From contig JABDHD010000009.1 in NCBI GenBank assembly GCA_013285685.1, forward strand, positions 1 through 58,188: a stretch of 58,188 nt of DNA, read 5' to 3'. The stretch is from Bacteroidota bacterium (GTDB lineage: Bacteria; Bacteroidota; Bacteroidia; Sphingobacteriales; Sphingobacteriaceae). Both the position numbers and the translations under genes were made by a program. Each line of letters opens with the position of its first letter. Positions within the stretch are counted from its first letter, which is position 1. This document shows, piece after piece, positions 50,172 through 58,188 of the stretch. A model generated the notes under the pieces. It was not told where the DNA came from and searched no databases. It worked only from the letters and a program-made list of their open reading frames with translations.

Positions 50172-50208
50172 ATGCTAAAGATACCTATCTCCGGTTAGTT
50201 TTATTCAT

Positions 50209-50787
50209 TTAACCCACCGGCAGCACTGTTTTACCATATACATCGTTCAGCAAAGTTGCTATGCCGGCGTATATTGCCAGCAAGCCACACAAAATACCTT
50301 CAAAGCCCGCAAGTTTTCCTATACCGGCATTGCCGGTGCCTTTTTCTATAGCCAGTAAAGCAAACAGGATTACAAGGGTGCCAAACACCAGCTGCAGCGC
50401 GCGGGTTAATTTTAAGGTGCCAAAAAACAGGCATAAGGTGAATAAACCCCACATACCAAGGTAAGCAGCCATTCCCTTACCCGAGGGCGCTGGTATCCAA
50501 CCAAATTTACTCATCAGGATAATCCCCACCAGCGACAGCCAAAAAAGGCCATAGGAGGTAAAGGCAGTAAGACCGAAGATATTATTCTTTTTCGACTCGA
50601 TAACGCCGGCGATCACCTGGGCAATGCCGCCGTAAAAAATACCCATAGCCAATATCACCGAACTCATTTCGGTAATGCCGGCATTGGCCAGGTTAAGTAA
50701 CACGGTGGTCATGCCGAAAGCGCATAAACCAAGCGGGGCGGGATTGGCAATGCCATCCTTTGCCGGAACAGGTGTAGTTGGGATCAT
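50209..50787 (-). CDS. Acetate/succinate transporter, GPR1/FUN34/YaaH family
   Basis: The start is put at ATG 50787 (MIPTTPVPAK), as the family's NPAPLGLCAFGMTT motif then begins at residue 14; the frame continues upstream to 50844. The 192-residue protein has six predicted membrane helices. The E. coli homologue SatP (YaaH) carries acetate and succinate. It has the right size (188 aa in E. coli). It is divergent from gpmA. The direction of transport is not readable. Confidence 0.92.
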   Translation of the reverse strand: MIPTTPVPAKDGIANPAPLGLCAFGMTTVLLNLANAGITEMSSVILAMGIFYGGIAQVIAGVIESKKNNIFGLTAFTSYGLFWLSLVGIILMSKFGWIPAPSGKGMAAYLGMWGLFTLCLFFGTLKLTRALQLVFGTLVILFALLAIEKGTGNAGIGKLAGFEGILCGLLAIYAGIATLLNDVYGKTVLPVG

Positions 50788-50895
50788 GATTTTAAAAGGT
50801 TTTTTTAATTGGTTTTCATTGCAATTTAAGTGTTCTGCCGACATTTACCAAATTTTTTAAAAACCGATAACTACCTTTACCACCGCCACATCGTT

Positions 50896-51585
50896 ATGAA
50901 AAAATTGGTATTACTGCGCCACGGCGAAAGCCTTTGGAATGAAGAAAATCGTTTTACGGGCTGGACGGACGTCGACCTCTGCGAAAAAGGAATACAGGAG
51001 GCGAACCACGCTGGCCAAACGCTGAAGCGAAACGGCTATTTCTTCGATCTTGGTTTTACCTCGGTACTCAAAAGGGCCATCAAAACTTTGAACCTGGCGC
51101 TCGAAGAAATGGATCAGCTTTGGATTCCGGTTCAAAAATCCTGGCGCCTGAACGAGCGTTTTTACGGCGCCCTGCAAGGTCTTAATAAGGATGAGATTGT
51201 GGCTCAATATGGCGCCGAGCAGGTGCATAAATGGCGGCGCGACCCGCTGGAACATCCACCAGCTATCACCAGGGACGATGACCGCTACCCCGGCAAGGAC
51301 CCACGTTACAGCGCTTTAACCGAGCGTGAATTGCCCCTTACCGAGAATTTAAGTGAAACAATGACCCGCGTATTACCTTTTTGGAACGAGTTTATTGTAC
51401 CGGCTATTCAAAAGAATCAAAGGGTAATTGTTTGCGCCCATGGCAACAGCCTGCGCGCGCTGATACAATATATTGATCACCTGACAGACGAGGAAGTGAC
51501 GAAGCTGGATATTCCAACCGGCACGCCATTGGTGTATGAACTGGGTGAGGGGCTGGAAAGGATACAGCATTATTATCTGGAATGA
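50896..51585 (+). CDS. gpmA: 2,3-bisphosphoglycerate-dependent phosphoglycerate mutase
   Basis: The start is set at ATG 50896 ([15 protein letters not shown]), the proper N-terminus; the frame is open to 50830. The 229-residue enzyme has the phospho-accepting His9 in LRHGE, the second catalytic His182 in CAHGNSLRA, and Glu87 in LNERFYG as acid/base. It interconverts 2- and 3-phosphoglycerate in glycolysis. It is monocistronic. A TACCTTTA word (50872-50879) 16 nt before the ATG resembles the -7 element with one mismatch. Confidence 0.96.
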   Translation: MKKLVLLRHGESLWNEENRFTGWTDVDLCEKGIQEANHAGQTLKRNGYFFDLGFTSVLKRAIKTLNLALEEMDQLWIPVQKSWRLNERFYGALQGLNKDEIVAQYGAEQVHKWRRDPLEHPPAITRDDDRYPGKDPRYSALTERELPLTENLSETMTRVLPFWNEFIVPAIQKNQRVIVCAHGNSLRALIQYIDHLTDEEVTKLDIPTGTPLVYELGEGLERIQHYYLE

Positions 51586-51660
51586 GTTCAGCAGGCAGTT
51601 TTTAGTTTGCAGTTGGCTGTTTTTAATGCAGATAAATTAATTAGCTTTGGGAAACCTGTC

Positions 51661-52170
51661 ATGGATTTTAAAACACGAGCCACCGGATATTTGTTAATCA
51701 GAGTTTGTACGACTGCTATGTTCTTTCTATTGGCGGCCCTTAATTTTATCAGGCCCTTAAATAAAACTGGTTTATTGCAATATAACTATGTCTTCTATTT
51801 CGTTGCGGCCGTTATGTTTACCTTATCGATATACAGGGACCTGTATTTCATGCTGGCCGGCAAAACGATAATTAGCATAGATGAAAATTGTATACATGAC
51901 TATTACAATGACGTTGTTTATAATTGGAGCGACATAGAGGCAACCCGCCAGAAACACGGCTATTTATATTTAAAACTTTATCACCCGGACGACTATTTAG
52001 ACAAAATAGGTGACCGGCGTTACCGTATAGTAAAAAAACTACGGCATAAACAGGGCGGTAAACACAACGAATTTTTGGTTAATATCAGCCTCGCCGATGC
52101 CAATAAAGACGAATTAACAAAGTTGATAACCGAATATAGCGCAACAAAAAAACTACCTAATGGAATTTGA
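51661..52170 (+). CDS. Unknown membrane protein, paralogue 1 of 3
   Basis: Starting at ATG 51661 the protein has 169 residues; an upstream TTG at 51607 is less likely. Two hydrophobic segments lie at about 9-30 and 42-62, then a soluble ~100-residue domain with the core NDVVYNWSDIEATRQKHG. The three tandem genes share the pattern hydrophobic-hydrophobic-(I/Y)xYxWxDI-L-x-L-x-(Y/P)P, with low identity. I infer an ancient triplication. The tail domain may be PH-like, as in bPH/YcxB-type membrane proteins, which is uncertain. It overlaps the next gene by 11 bp. Confidence 0.7.
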   Translation: MDFKTRATGYLLIRVCTTAMFFLLAALNFIRPLNKTGLLQYNYVFYFVAAVMFTLSIYRDLYFMLAGKTIISIDENCIHDYYNDVVYNWSDIEATRQKHGYLYLKLYHPDDYLDKIGDRRYRIVKKLRHKQGGKHNEFLVNISLADANKDELTKLITEYSATKKLPNGI

Positions 52171-52633
52171 CGTGCGGCAAAGCGGCGCTTTTGTTTTCAA
52201 TATTTTATTGGCTTTGGTCGCAGGTTTTATGACGGTTTTTAGCCTGGTGTTTTTTTGGCATACTGATGGTTTTATACATTATTCGTTTATTATATGGCTG
52301 ATCATCGCATTGGTCAGAGGATATAACTATTACAATTATTTTGTGCTGTCCATCAATAAAAAGCCGGTACTTATTATTAATGAAATTTGTATCAGCGATG
52401 AAGCCAGTCAAATTAAATATTATTGGGAGGATATACTGTCAATGACCGAGCAAAACCTTTACCTGTATATAAAAGTAAAGAACCCGGAAGCCTATCTGCA
52501 GCGGATCAATAATCCCTTTAGAAAAATTATTATCGGTGCATCGGGCCCCAGCTTCCGGCTAAACCTCGATATGATCAAATGCGACTCACAGGTTTTGATC
52601 GAATTAATTGATGATATAAATCCTGTACCATAA
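52160..52633 (+). CDS. Unknown membrane protein, paralogue 2 of 3
   Basis: A 157-residue protein starting at ATG 52160, inside the end of the previous gene. Two hydrophobic helices (about 11-33, 38-60) are followed by a soluble domain with IKYYWEDILSMTEQNLYL, KVKNPEAYLQRINNPF and a conserved Asn-Pro-Phe. It is the shortest of three tandem paralogues. Coupled translation with its neighbours suggests a hetero-oligomeric membrane complex. The function is unknown. The next gene follows after 21 bp. Confidence 0.7.
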   Translation: MEFDVRQSGAFVFNILLALVAGFMTVFSLVFFWHTDGFIHYSFIIWLIIALVRGYNYYNYFVLSINKKPVLIINEICISDEASQIKYYWEDILSMTEQNLYLYIKVKNPEAYLQRINNPFRKIIIGASGPSFRLNLDMIKCDSQVLIELIDDINPVP

Positions 52634-52654
52634 AAATCGGGAGTGAGTTTGGCT

Positions 52655-53167
52655 ATGAGTTACTATTTGCGATTTAGCGGCAAATCATTTTATATAAACT
52701 TAATAGCAGCCGGGCTTTTAGTATTTATTTTTATTAGGTATTGTTGGGTGGGGCGGCGACACGATGCCTTTGATTATTTCGCGCCAGCGTTGTTTGTTGG
52801 CTACATGTTGTTTATCCATTTGCCTCGCTACGTAAAGTTTCTTTATTTTGTAATTTCGAAGAGGCCGGTTTTAGAAGTAACAGACTTATTTCTTTTTGAT
52901 CATTACAAAAACATAAAATACTATTGGGATGATATCGAACTGATCAACGCATCTGATAGCAAACTCATGATAACCTTATACGAGCCCCCGAAATATTTTA
53001 AAGAAATTGTAAATCCGTTTTCCCGGTTCAGGACCCGAATACTTTTCCAGCTTTATAACGAAACATCGCTGTTTAAAATAGATCTCGGTGTTTTAGAACT
53101 TAAAAAAAGTGAGAATCAACAATTCATGAACATGCTTGATGAACTTAGTTTAGCAGGCAAAAATTAA
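52655..53167 (+). CDS. Unknown membrane protein, paralogue 3 of 3
   Basis: A 170-residue protein from ATG 52655 (a GTG at 52643 adds four residues). Two hydrophobic helices (about 12-31, 46-68) precede a soluble domain with KNIKYYWDDIELINASDSK, LYEPPKYFKEIVNPFSRF. The YYWDDIEL and NPF motifs tie it to the previous gene. Its stop TAA shares the palindrome TTAA with the stop of the convergent aspartokinase gene. The function is unknown. Confidence 0.7.
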   Translation: MSYYLRFSGKSFYINLIAAGLLVFIFIRYCWVGRRHDAFDYFAPALFVGYMLFIHLPRYVKFLYFVISKRPVLEVTDLFLFDHYKNIKYYWDDIELINASDSKLMITLYEPPKYFKEIVNPFSRFRTRILFQLYNETSLFKIDLGVLELKKSENQQFMNMLDELSLAGKN

Positions 53168-54540
53168 TTCATAGCCTTATTCAACGCGATAATTGCCCCA
53201 TCAAAATCCGCTCTTGCTACCAAAAACTGTATATTCACTTTACGCAACGCGAAGCCGGCGCTTTTAATGTCGATGCCGCTTTCGGCCAGGGCAGAGGCCG
53301 CTTTGGCCAGCAGGCCGGGTTGATCCATGTTGGTGCCTAACAGGCAAACCATAGCCATTTTTTCAACCGTCACTTTTTCAAAATGGTCTTCCAGTTCGTT
53401 AATAAGCTTTTTATTGAAATCCTTTTCCCAAATTACGATGGAGATACTGTTGGCGCTGGTTGCCTTAAACGTGTAGCTGATGCTATACTTGGCGAAGAAC
53501 TGCATGATCTTTAAGTCACTGCCCACATTACCCACCATCGAGGGGTCGTAAATATCGATTATCATTACCTTGTCGGTGCCGGTAATTACTTCAACCCTTT
53601 TATGCTCGCATATATATTCTTTAGTAATGAGCGTACCCGGATGCTCCGGGTCGAAGGTGTTTTTGATACGCAAATTAATGCCATTGATCTCAAGTGGTTT
53701 CGACGCTTTCGGGTGAATGGCCTCCATGCCAACATCAGCCAGTTGATCGGCAACATCGTAATTGGTAAAACCCACCGGGAAACAGTTATCAATACCAACC
53801 AACTGCGGATCGGCCGTGCACAAATGGTATTCTTTGTGAATAATGGCTTCATGAGGTTCAACCATGTCAGCTATTTTGCTGAAAGTAACTTCGGAGTACC
53901 CCCGGTCAAATTCCCGCATAATACCCTCAGTGCCTTTGGCGTACCCGGTTACAATACAGATGGTATGCTCAAAGTCGATGTGCTGCAAGTCTTTTTTTAT
54001 GCGCTGGTCGATAGTCAAGGACCTGTGGTCGTGAAAACCACTCAAATCAACCAGTGTGGCATTCAGCCCCATATTCTGCAAAATATTGCAAAAATTATAA
54101 GCTGAATGACTTTCGCCGATAGAAGCCAATATTTCGCGCGCGGCCTGTAATATCCCTTCTTTGCTCACATAGCCCGAAGCAAGGATATTGGCCAGGTTAT
54201 CCAGGTAAGCCTTTGCATCATTTATCCTTTTTTCAATAAACTGGTCGGCATCGGCAATGTTTAACCCCAGGCTTTCATAGCTTTTATTGATCTGTTTTAG
54301 CTTTGAAATAAGGCTGTTCAGGGGCTTGTGGAAGTCTTTATAATTCGCCAGTACATGATACACTCCGGGCGCACCGGTTTTTTTATCTTCCAGCAGCAGG
54401 TTGGTAACCCCTGAAAATGCCGATACCACAAAGATGCGATTGTATAATTGCTTTCCGCTTCGCTCAAACAGGATGATGTTTTTTATAACATCGCTTAATG
54501 CGGTCATGGATGTACCGCCGATTTTTTCTACAGTTAACAT
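53164..54540 (-). CDS. Aspartate kinase (Ask_Ect-like class)
   Basis: The start is set at ATG 54540 (MLTVEKIGGTSM); upstream the frame is open to 54618. The 458-residue protein has the amino-acid-kinase fold (VEKIGGTSM, residues 4-12; YAKGTEGIMREFDRGYSE, about 222-239) and C-terminal ACT domains for feedback control. The VEKIGGTSM start, instead of the usual KFGGTS, is to my memory shared with the ectoine-linked Ask_Ect kinases. No ectoine genes are seen here. It makes aspartyl phosphate for Lys/Thr/Met synthesis. It converges with the triplet at TTAA. Confidence 0.9.
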   Translation of the reverse strand: MLTVEKIGGTSMTALSDVIKNIILFERSGKQLYNRIFVVSAFSGVTNLLLEDKKTGAPGVYHVLANYKDFHKPLNSLISKLKQINKSYESLGLNIADADQFIEKRINDAKAYLDNLANILASGYVSKEGILQAAREILASIGESHSAYNFCNILQNMGLNATLVDLSGFHDHRSLTIDQRIKKDLQHIDFEHTICIVTGYAKGTEGIMREFDRGYSEVTFSKIADMVEPHEAIIHKEYHLCTADPQLVGIDNCFPVGFTNYDVADQLADVGMEAIHPKASKPLEINGINLRIKNTFDPEHPGTLITKEYICEHKRVEVITGTDKVMIIDIYDPSMVGNVGSDLKIMQFFAKYSISYTFKATSANSISIVIWEKDFNKKLINELEDHFEKVTVEKMAMVCLLGTNMDQPGLLAKAASALAESGIDIKSAGFALRKVNIQFLVARADFDGAIIALNKAMN

Positions 54541-54578
54541 GTATAAATAACTTCTATATAAAACACTGCGCAGAATTT

Positions 54579-54690
54579 TACCGCAAAGATCGCAAAGGGG
54601 AAAAAGCAGAGTGCGCAAAGCCCTTATAGTTTGTTATTTTTTCTCTCAGCGTTCTCTGCGTCTTCTTAGTGGACTCTGTGGTTAAAATCA
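54579..54690. repeat. Second empty GCAAAG/CAGAG-word palindrome
   Basis: ATTTTACCGCAAAGATCGCA on the left faces the reverse complement of TTTTAACCACAGAGTCCACT on the right. It holds GCAAAG and CAGAG words and no gene. It occupies part of the gap between proC and the aspartokinase gene (54541-54788). Confidence 0.75.
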
Positions 54691-54788
54691 CTTTGATTTT
54701 TTTGACTATTATCCGCCAAATTGGCAAGCGTAAAGGGCAGCTTCTTTCGGACTTTACTGACTTCCGGACTTTCCCGACTGTTCTTCGA

Positions 54789-55604
54789 TTAACTCCCCTG
54801 GTACAGATCTCCCGCTTTCTCCGCGGATAGCTTTATTCCCTTTATCATGGCTGAACTAAATCCATTGTGCTCCATTTCGTTCAACCCGGCAATGGTACAT
54901 CCGCTGGGCGAAGTAACTTTGTCGATTTCCTGCTCAGGGTGCGAATTAAGCTGCAATAACAGGTCGGCAGCGCCCTTGGCGGTTTGCGCAGCCATTTTAA
55001 GCGCATCATGGGCATGAAAGCCAATTTCCGTTCCACCCTGCGATGCTGCACGGATCGAGCGTAAAAAGAACGCGATACCGCAGGCACAAAGGGCTGTGGC
55101 TGAGGTCATCAATTCCTCGTTGATCTGGATAGTTAAACCGACAGTCTCAAACAACGATTTCACAAAGTTGAGGTTTTTTGGCGTGGCTGTATCAGTTGCA
55201 ATACAGGTCATGGACTGGCCGATAGCGATGGCTGTATTAGGCATGGCCCTTACCACCTGAACCGGCATATCAAGCTGCTTACGGATATCCGCACAGCTCA
55301 CACCCGACACTACAGAGATCACCAGCTGCTTTTCGGGTTTTATGGCCGGCTTTATCTCATCTAATAATTTATTTAATTGTTGGGGTAAAACCGCCAATAC
55401 AACAAAATCAGCCTTTTTTACCGCCTTTAAATTATTGTCGGTGGTGTAATAGCCAAGCTCGTCAAACTTAGCCAGGGCGGCTACGTTACGGCGGGTAAGC
55501 GATATTTGTTGTGGCTTGCACTTACCCGCTTTTACCAAACCATTGGCAAGCGAAAGACCAATGTTTCCGCTGCCAAGTATGGCTATATGTTGCTGTGAAT
55601 TCAT
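54789..55604 (-). CDS. proC: Pyrroline-5-carboxylate reductase
   Basis: A 271-residue NAD(P)-dependent reductase. The Rossmann start is HIAILGSGNIGLSLA (6-20). The C-terminal signature TSPSGCTIAGLNEMEHNGF (about 233-251) is diagnostic for the family. It makes proline from pyrroline-5-carboxylate. It is cytoplasmic and forms large oligomers. Its first codons overlap argB's stop by 4 bp; the argB-proC pairing is common in Bacteroidota arginine clusters. Confidence 0.95.
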   Translation of the reverse strand: MNSQQHIAILGSGNIGLSLANGLVKAGKCKPQQISLTRRNVAALAKFDELGYYTTDNNLKAVKKADFVVLAVLPQQLNKLLDEIKPAIKPEKQLVISVVSGVSCADIRKQLDMPVQVVRAMPNTAIAIGQSMTCIATDTATPKNLNFVKSLFETVGLTIQINEELMTSATALCACGIAFFLRSIRAASQGGTEIGFHAHDALKMAAQTAKGAADLLLQLNSHPEQEIDKVTSPSGCTIAGLNEMEHNGFSSAMIKGIKLSAEKAGDLYQGS

Positions 55605-56425
55605 AAGTCGCTATTTAAATGTGTTCCAAATGGTAGTTCTGTTATCAAATTTCCTAAATCGCCGGCATGGCCGATGATCACTTCTTTTACTCCGCATGCT
55701 ATGGCGTTAAAAGCATTATCAAGCTTTGGCAGCATCCCGCTATGAATAACCTGCTGTTCTTTTAATTCCTGGTATTGACGAGGGTTGATCTCATTGATCA
55801 AAGAATTCTCATCGTCAATGTTTTTCAAAACACCCTTCTTTTCAAAACAATAAATCAGGGTGGTATGATAATCTTTTGCAAGCGCCACCGCCAAAGCCGA
55901 GGCAATGGTATCGGCATTGGTATTCAGCAGCTGACCTTCACCGTCGTGTGTCAAAGCACAAAAAACCGGTGTAAACCCGGCTTCCATCAGGCTGCTAACG
56001 TTTTTTGGGTTGATAGAGTTTTCATCCAGGTCACCCACAAAACCGTAGTCGATGGTTTTTACAGGACGTTTTTTTGCACGGATAAAATCACCGTCTGCGC
56101 CGGTAAGCCCGATGGCGTTGGTGCCGAACCGCTGCAACTGGGCCACCATGTTTTTGTTGATGAGCCCGCCATAAACCATGGTTACCACCCGAAGTGTTTC
56201 AATATCAGTGATCCGGCGTCCCTCAACCAATTTTGGCTCAATGCCTAAAGTCTCAGAAAGCTGCGTCGCTACCTTACCGCCGCCATGAACCAATATTTTT
56301 TTTCCCGGCAAAGCAGTAAAGTCTTTTAAAAAACGATAGAGGTTTTCGGAATTATCAATAACGTTTCCGCCTATTTTTATAACGTAAAGGTCATTTTCAC
56401 CCTTAATTTCGCCACGCTTTGCCAA
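55601..56425 (-). CDS. argB: Acetylglutamate kinase
   Basis: A 274-residue kinase starting with TTG at 56425, as no in-frame ATG or GTG precedes YVIKIGGNVID (14-24). HGGGKVATQLSETLGIEPKL (about 45-64) and NAIGLTGADGDFI are typical. It phosphorylates N-acetylglutamate; in Bacteroidota N-succinylglutamate is an alternative substrate for arginine synthesis, which I cannot decide. The proC gene overlaps its end by 4 bp. Confidence 0.93.
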   Translation of the reverse strand: MAKRGEIKGENDLYVIKIGGNVIDNSENLYRFLKDFTALPGKKILVHGGGKVATQLSETLGIEPKLVEGRRITDIETLRVVTMVYGGLINKNMVAQLQRFGTNAIGLTGADGDFIRAKKRPVKTIDYGFVGDLDENSINPKNVSSLMEAGFTPVFCALTHDGEGQLLNTNADTIASALAVALAKDYHTTLIYCFEKKGVLKNIDDENSLINEINPRQYQELKEQQVIHSGMLPKLDNAFNAIACGVKEVIIGHAGDLGNLITELPFGTHLNSDL

Positions 56426-56741
56426 ATCCTGCTCAATTTAATACTTTTCACCATGCAAAAAAAGCCAAATATTTTCAAATGATATATTTATCAGCTTTTT
56501 ATGGGGTAAAAATACTAAAAACCCTTGAGTTTTAGCATCAGGGCGACCAAAATTAGAACTGTTGTCAAAAAAATGCCCGCCTGTCGACCGGAACGTCTTT
56601 GAGAGATGTTGAGCGAAAGGCCTCCTGAAAAAAATAACCGCTAACCGATCAAAACCGGGACAGGCTTTAAATGTTGAAAATATAACAAGGCCGTGAATAT
56701 TGTTTCATGCCGGATTGCGTATAATTGGGCTTTAAAAATTT
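56426..56741. other. 316-bp gap between argB and the NADH dehydrogenase gene
   Basis: The genes are divergent, so it must hold both promoters. I see no exact TAnnTTTG with a matching -33 box, no strong hairpin and no ORF. Confidence 0.5.
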
Positions 56742-58055
56742 ATGTTCACCGTATCACAGGATCAAAAAAGCGGCGTTAGGCCCAGGGTAGTCATAATAGG
56801 AGGGGGATTCGGCGGATTATCTTTAGCCACCGCGTTGAAGAAAGCGCCGGTGGATGTATTGATGATCGATAAACATAACTACCACACATTTCAGCCTTTG
56901 CTTTACCAGGTTGCAATCGGCTCGATAGCGGCAGATTCCATCGCTTTTCCAATCCGGCGGATATTCATGAAATATGAGAATTTCAGCTTTAACATGGCCG
57001 AAGTGGAAAAGATTAATCCCGAAACAAATACCCTTTCGACAAATATTGGTGAAATCCATTATGATTACCTGGTGATAGCCACCGGCTCGAACACCAATTT
57101 TTTTGGCAACAAAGAAATCGAGCACTTTGCCATGCCGATGAAGAATATTCCGGAGGCATTAAATATCCGCAGCCTGGTTTTGCAGAACCTGGAAACTGCC
57201 CTGGTAACAACCGATATGCGCGAAAAATTTGCCCTGATGACCTATGTGATTGTTGGCGGCGGGCCAACTGGGGTCGAGCTTTCGGGTGCACTGGCGGAAA
57301 TGCGGCACTTAATATTAGAAAAGGACTATCACGGCCTCAGTAAATATGACCTGCGGATATACCTTGTTGAGGGAAAGGACAGGGTGCTGGCGGCGATGTC
57401 AGAAAATGCTTCGGCAAAGGCAAAACAGGCCTTGACAAAGGGTGATGTGACGATTTACAATAATGCCCATGTGCAAAGTTACGATGGTTTTTACCTCACC
57501 ATTGATAACGGTAAAACGATAAAAACCCGAAACGTGCTATGGGCGGCGGGCGTGAAAGGCGAAATGCCCGGGGGGGTGCCTGCGGATGCTATTATAAAAG
57601 GCAATCGCCTGCAGGTTGACGAAATAAACCGTGTAAAAGGTTTTGACAATATTTTTGCCATAGGCGATGTGGCAGCGATGATCAGGCCGGAAACGCCGAA
57701 CGGTCATCCCGGAGTAGCGCCGGCAGCAATACAACAAGGCGCGCAGCTGGCCAGGAACCTGGTGCATTTGATAAAGGGCGAGCCTACAGCCCCCTTTAAA
57801 TATCATGATAAAGGTTCGTTAGCTACCATAGGCCGAAACCACGCTGTAGCCGACCTGGGCAAAATACATTTAAGCGGTTTTGTCGGCTGGCTGCTGTGGG
57901 GGTTGGTGCATTTAATGTCGCTTGCCGGCTTTACCAATAAAGGCATCGTGTTTTTTAGCTGGGCGATAAACTATTTCAATAAAAACGCTGACAACAGATT
58001 GATAGTGAGGCATTATAATACAGAAACAGGGTCATCTGAGTTGGAGCCGAAATAG
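56742..58055 (+). CDS. ndh: Type II NADH dehydrogenase
   Basis: A 437-residue FAD enzyme. The first dinucleotide site is VVIIGGGFGGLSLATAL (16-32), the second is VIVGGGPTGVELSGALAEM, and VLWAAGVKGE and IFAIGDVAAM follow. Together with HNYHTFQPLLYQVAIG (44-59) they are classic for NDH-2. It oxidises NADH and reduces quinone without pumping protons, as a peripheral protein on the inner membrane held by an amphipathic C-terminus. It is monocistronic in the window. Nested repeats lie beyond the stop. Confidence 0.95.
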   Translation: MFTVSQDQKSGVRPRVVIIGGGFGGLSLATALKKAPVDVLMIDKHNYHTFQPLLYQVAIGSIAADSIAFPIRRIFMKYENFSFNMAEVEKINPETNTLSTNIGEIHYDYLVIATGSNTNFFGNKEIEHFAMPMKNIPEALNIRSLVLQNLETALVTTDMREKFALMTYVIVGGGPTGVELSGALAEMRHLILEKDYHGLSKYDLRIYLVEGKDRVLAAMSENASAKAKQALTKGDVTIYNNAHVQSYDGFYLTIDNGKTIKTRNVLWAAGVKGEMPGGVPADAIIKGNRLQVDEINRVKGFDNIFAIGDVAAMIRPETPNGHPGVAPAAIQQGAQLARNLVHLIKGEPTAPFKYHDKGSLATIGRNHAVADLGKIHLSGFVGWLLWGLVHLMSLAGFTNKGIVFFSWAINYFNKNADNRLIVRHYNTETGSSELEPK

Positions 58056-58057
58056 GA

Positions 58058-58162
58058 ATCGCAATTTTTCGCGTCTCGGAACGAATCCAAAGATTGATCC
58101 GAAAATTGCGATACCATCCTAAAACCTCTTCATTGGGTTCGAGACGCAAAATATTGTGTCTC
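58058..58162. repeat. Nested inverted repeats at the window end
   Basis: ATCGCAATTTTTCG (58058-58071) faces CGAAAATTGCGAT (58100-58112). GCGTCTCGGAACGA (58071) is echoed by TTCGAGACGC (58138-58147). GAGACGCAAAATATTGTGTCTC lies at 58141-58162. The pattern is a complex palindromic repeat cut by the window edge. Confidence 0.65.
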
Positions 58163-58188
58163 TACATTTTTTTCAATCCCTTCATATA

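Noticed and set aside
51607..51660. TTG start for the first paralogue gene, adding 18 residues
   Set aside because: The extension has a sequence unlike the other two paralogues and comes from a TTTGCAG-type intergenic word. ATG 51661 gives a better match to the siblings.
53602..54105. Plus-strand open frame of 167 codons opposite the aspartokinase gene
   Set aside because: Shadow of the kinase domain; no recognisable protein.
53164..54540. Ectoine biosynthesis locus
   Set aside because: The aspartokinase start resembles Ask_Ect, but no ectA, ectB or ectC type gene lies in the window.
55775..56248. Plus-strand open frame of 157 codons opposite argB
   Set aside because: It is antisense to conserved acetylglutamate kinase sequence, with no start signal or motif.

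Overview
The window reads as a chromosomal stretch from a member of the Bacteroidota, most likely the family Sphingobacteriaceae (a Mucilaginibacter- or Pedobacter-like organism). The grounds are a PorP/SprF protein next to a giant PKD protein with a type IX secretion (gliding-type) C-terminus, promoters of the Bacteroidota form TTTG-N19-TAnnTTTG, weak or absent Shine-Dalgarno sequences, many small lipoproteins, and the family memberships of most genes. No species was assigned by comparison. I saw no tRNA, rRNA, CRISPR array, prophage or replication origin.

Layout. 1-4.0 kb: small exported proteins, a broken WKNG-repeat gene, and a tightly overlapping minus-strand set lipoprotein-SCO1-cytochrome c (copper delivery and electron transfer). 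4.4-16.6 kb: GH1 glucosidase, a TPR sensor kinase, glutaryl-CoA dehydrogenase, folB, a GlcD-type FAD oxidase, an MgtC-type membrane protein, an exported FAD oxidoreductase with a golvesin-like C-terminus, a thioesterase, a small heat-shock protein and YajQ. 16.9-28.9 kb: ppk-ppx polyphosphate pair, a complete IS4-type insertion sequence, ubiX, mtaB-lgt-gtrA, an inositol-phosphatase family gene, an Nfu scaffold and purB. 28.9-37.1 kb: a GxxExxY nuclease-fold gene inside its own inverted repeat, then a TetR-TolC-MFP-RND efflux operon and a second TetR gene. 37.7-44 kb: the type IX pair. 44-58 kb: fused SpmA/SpmB, two DinB genes with a DUF3052-like gene, OsmC, an OmpA-like protein, an SRPBCC protein, an acetate-transporter family gene, gpmA, three tandem paralogues of unknown function, an aspartokinase, argB-proC and a type II NADH dehydrogenase.

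The most striking non-coding feature is a recurrent architecture in the gaps between genes: two arms of tandem 6-11-nt words facing each other as an imperfect palindrome. The words differ from place to place (GTTCATG, CGGATTT, CACGAAT, GCAAAG, TTGTAAC, AAGATTT), and a one-armed tandem array (CTAACTCA) also occurs. One GCAAAG copy has near-identical 34-nt inverted ends and carries a complete GxxExxY gene, while two related copies are empty. This is the best candidate for an undescribed element. Further leads are two candidate small RNAs (about 21.63-21.70 kb and 37.16-37.28 kb), an insertion sequence with an intact 10-bp target duplication inside another palindrome, and the three-gene array at 51.7-53.2 kb.

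Housekeeping genes here are ordinary. Strong family calls rest on catalytic motifs read directly in the translations. Functions of the small exported proteins, the paralogue triplet and the repeats remain unknown.
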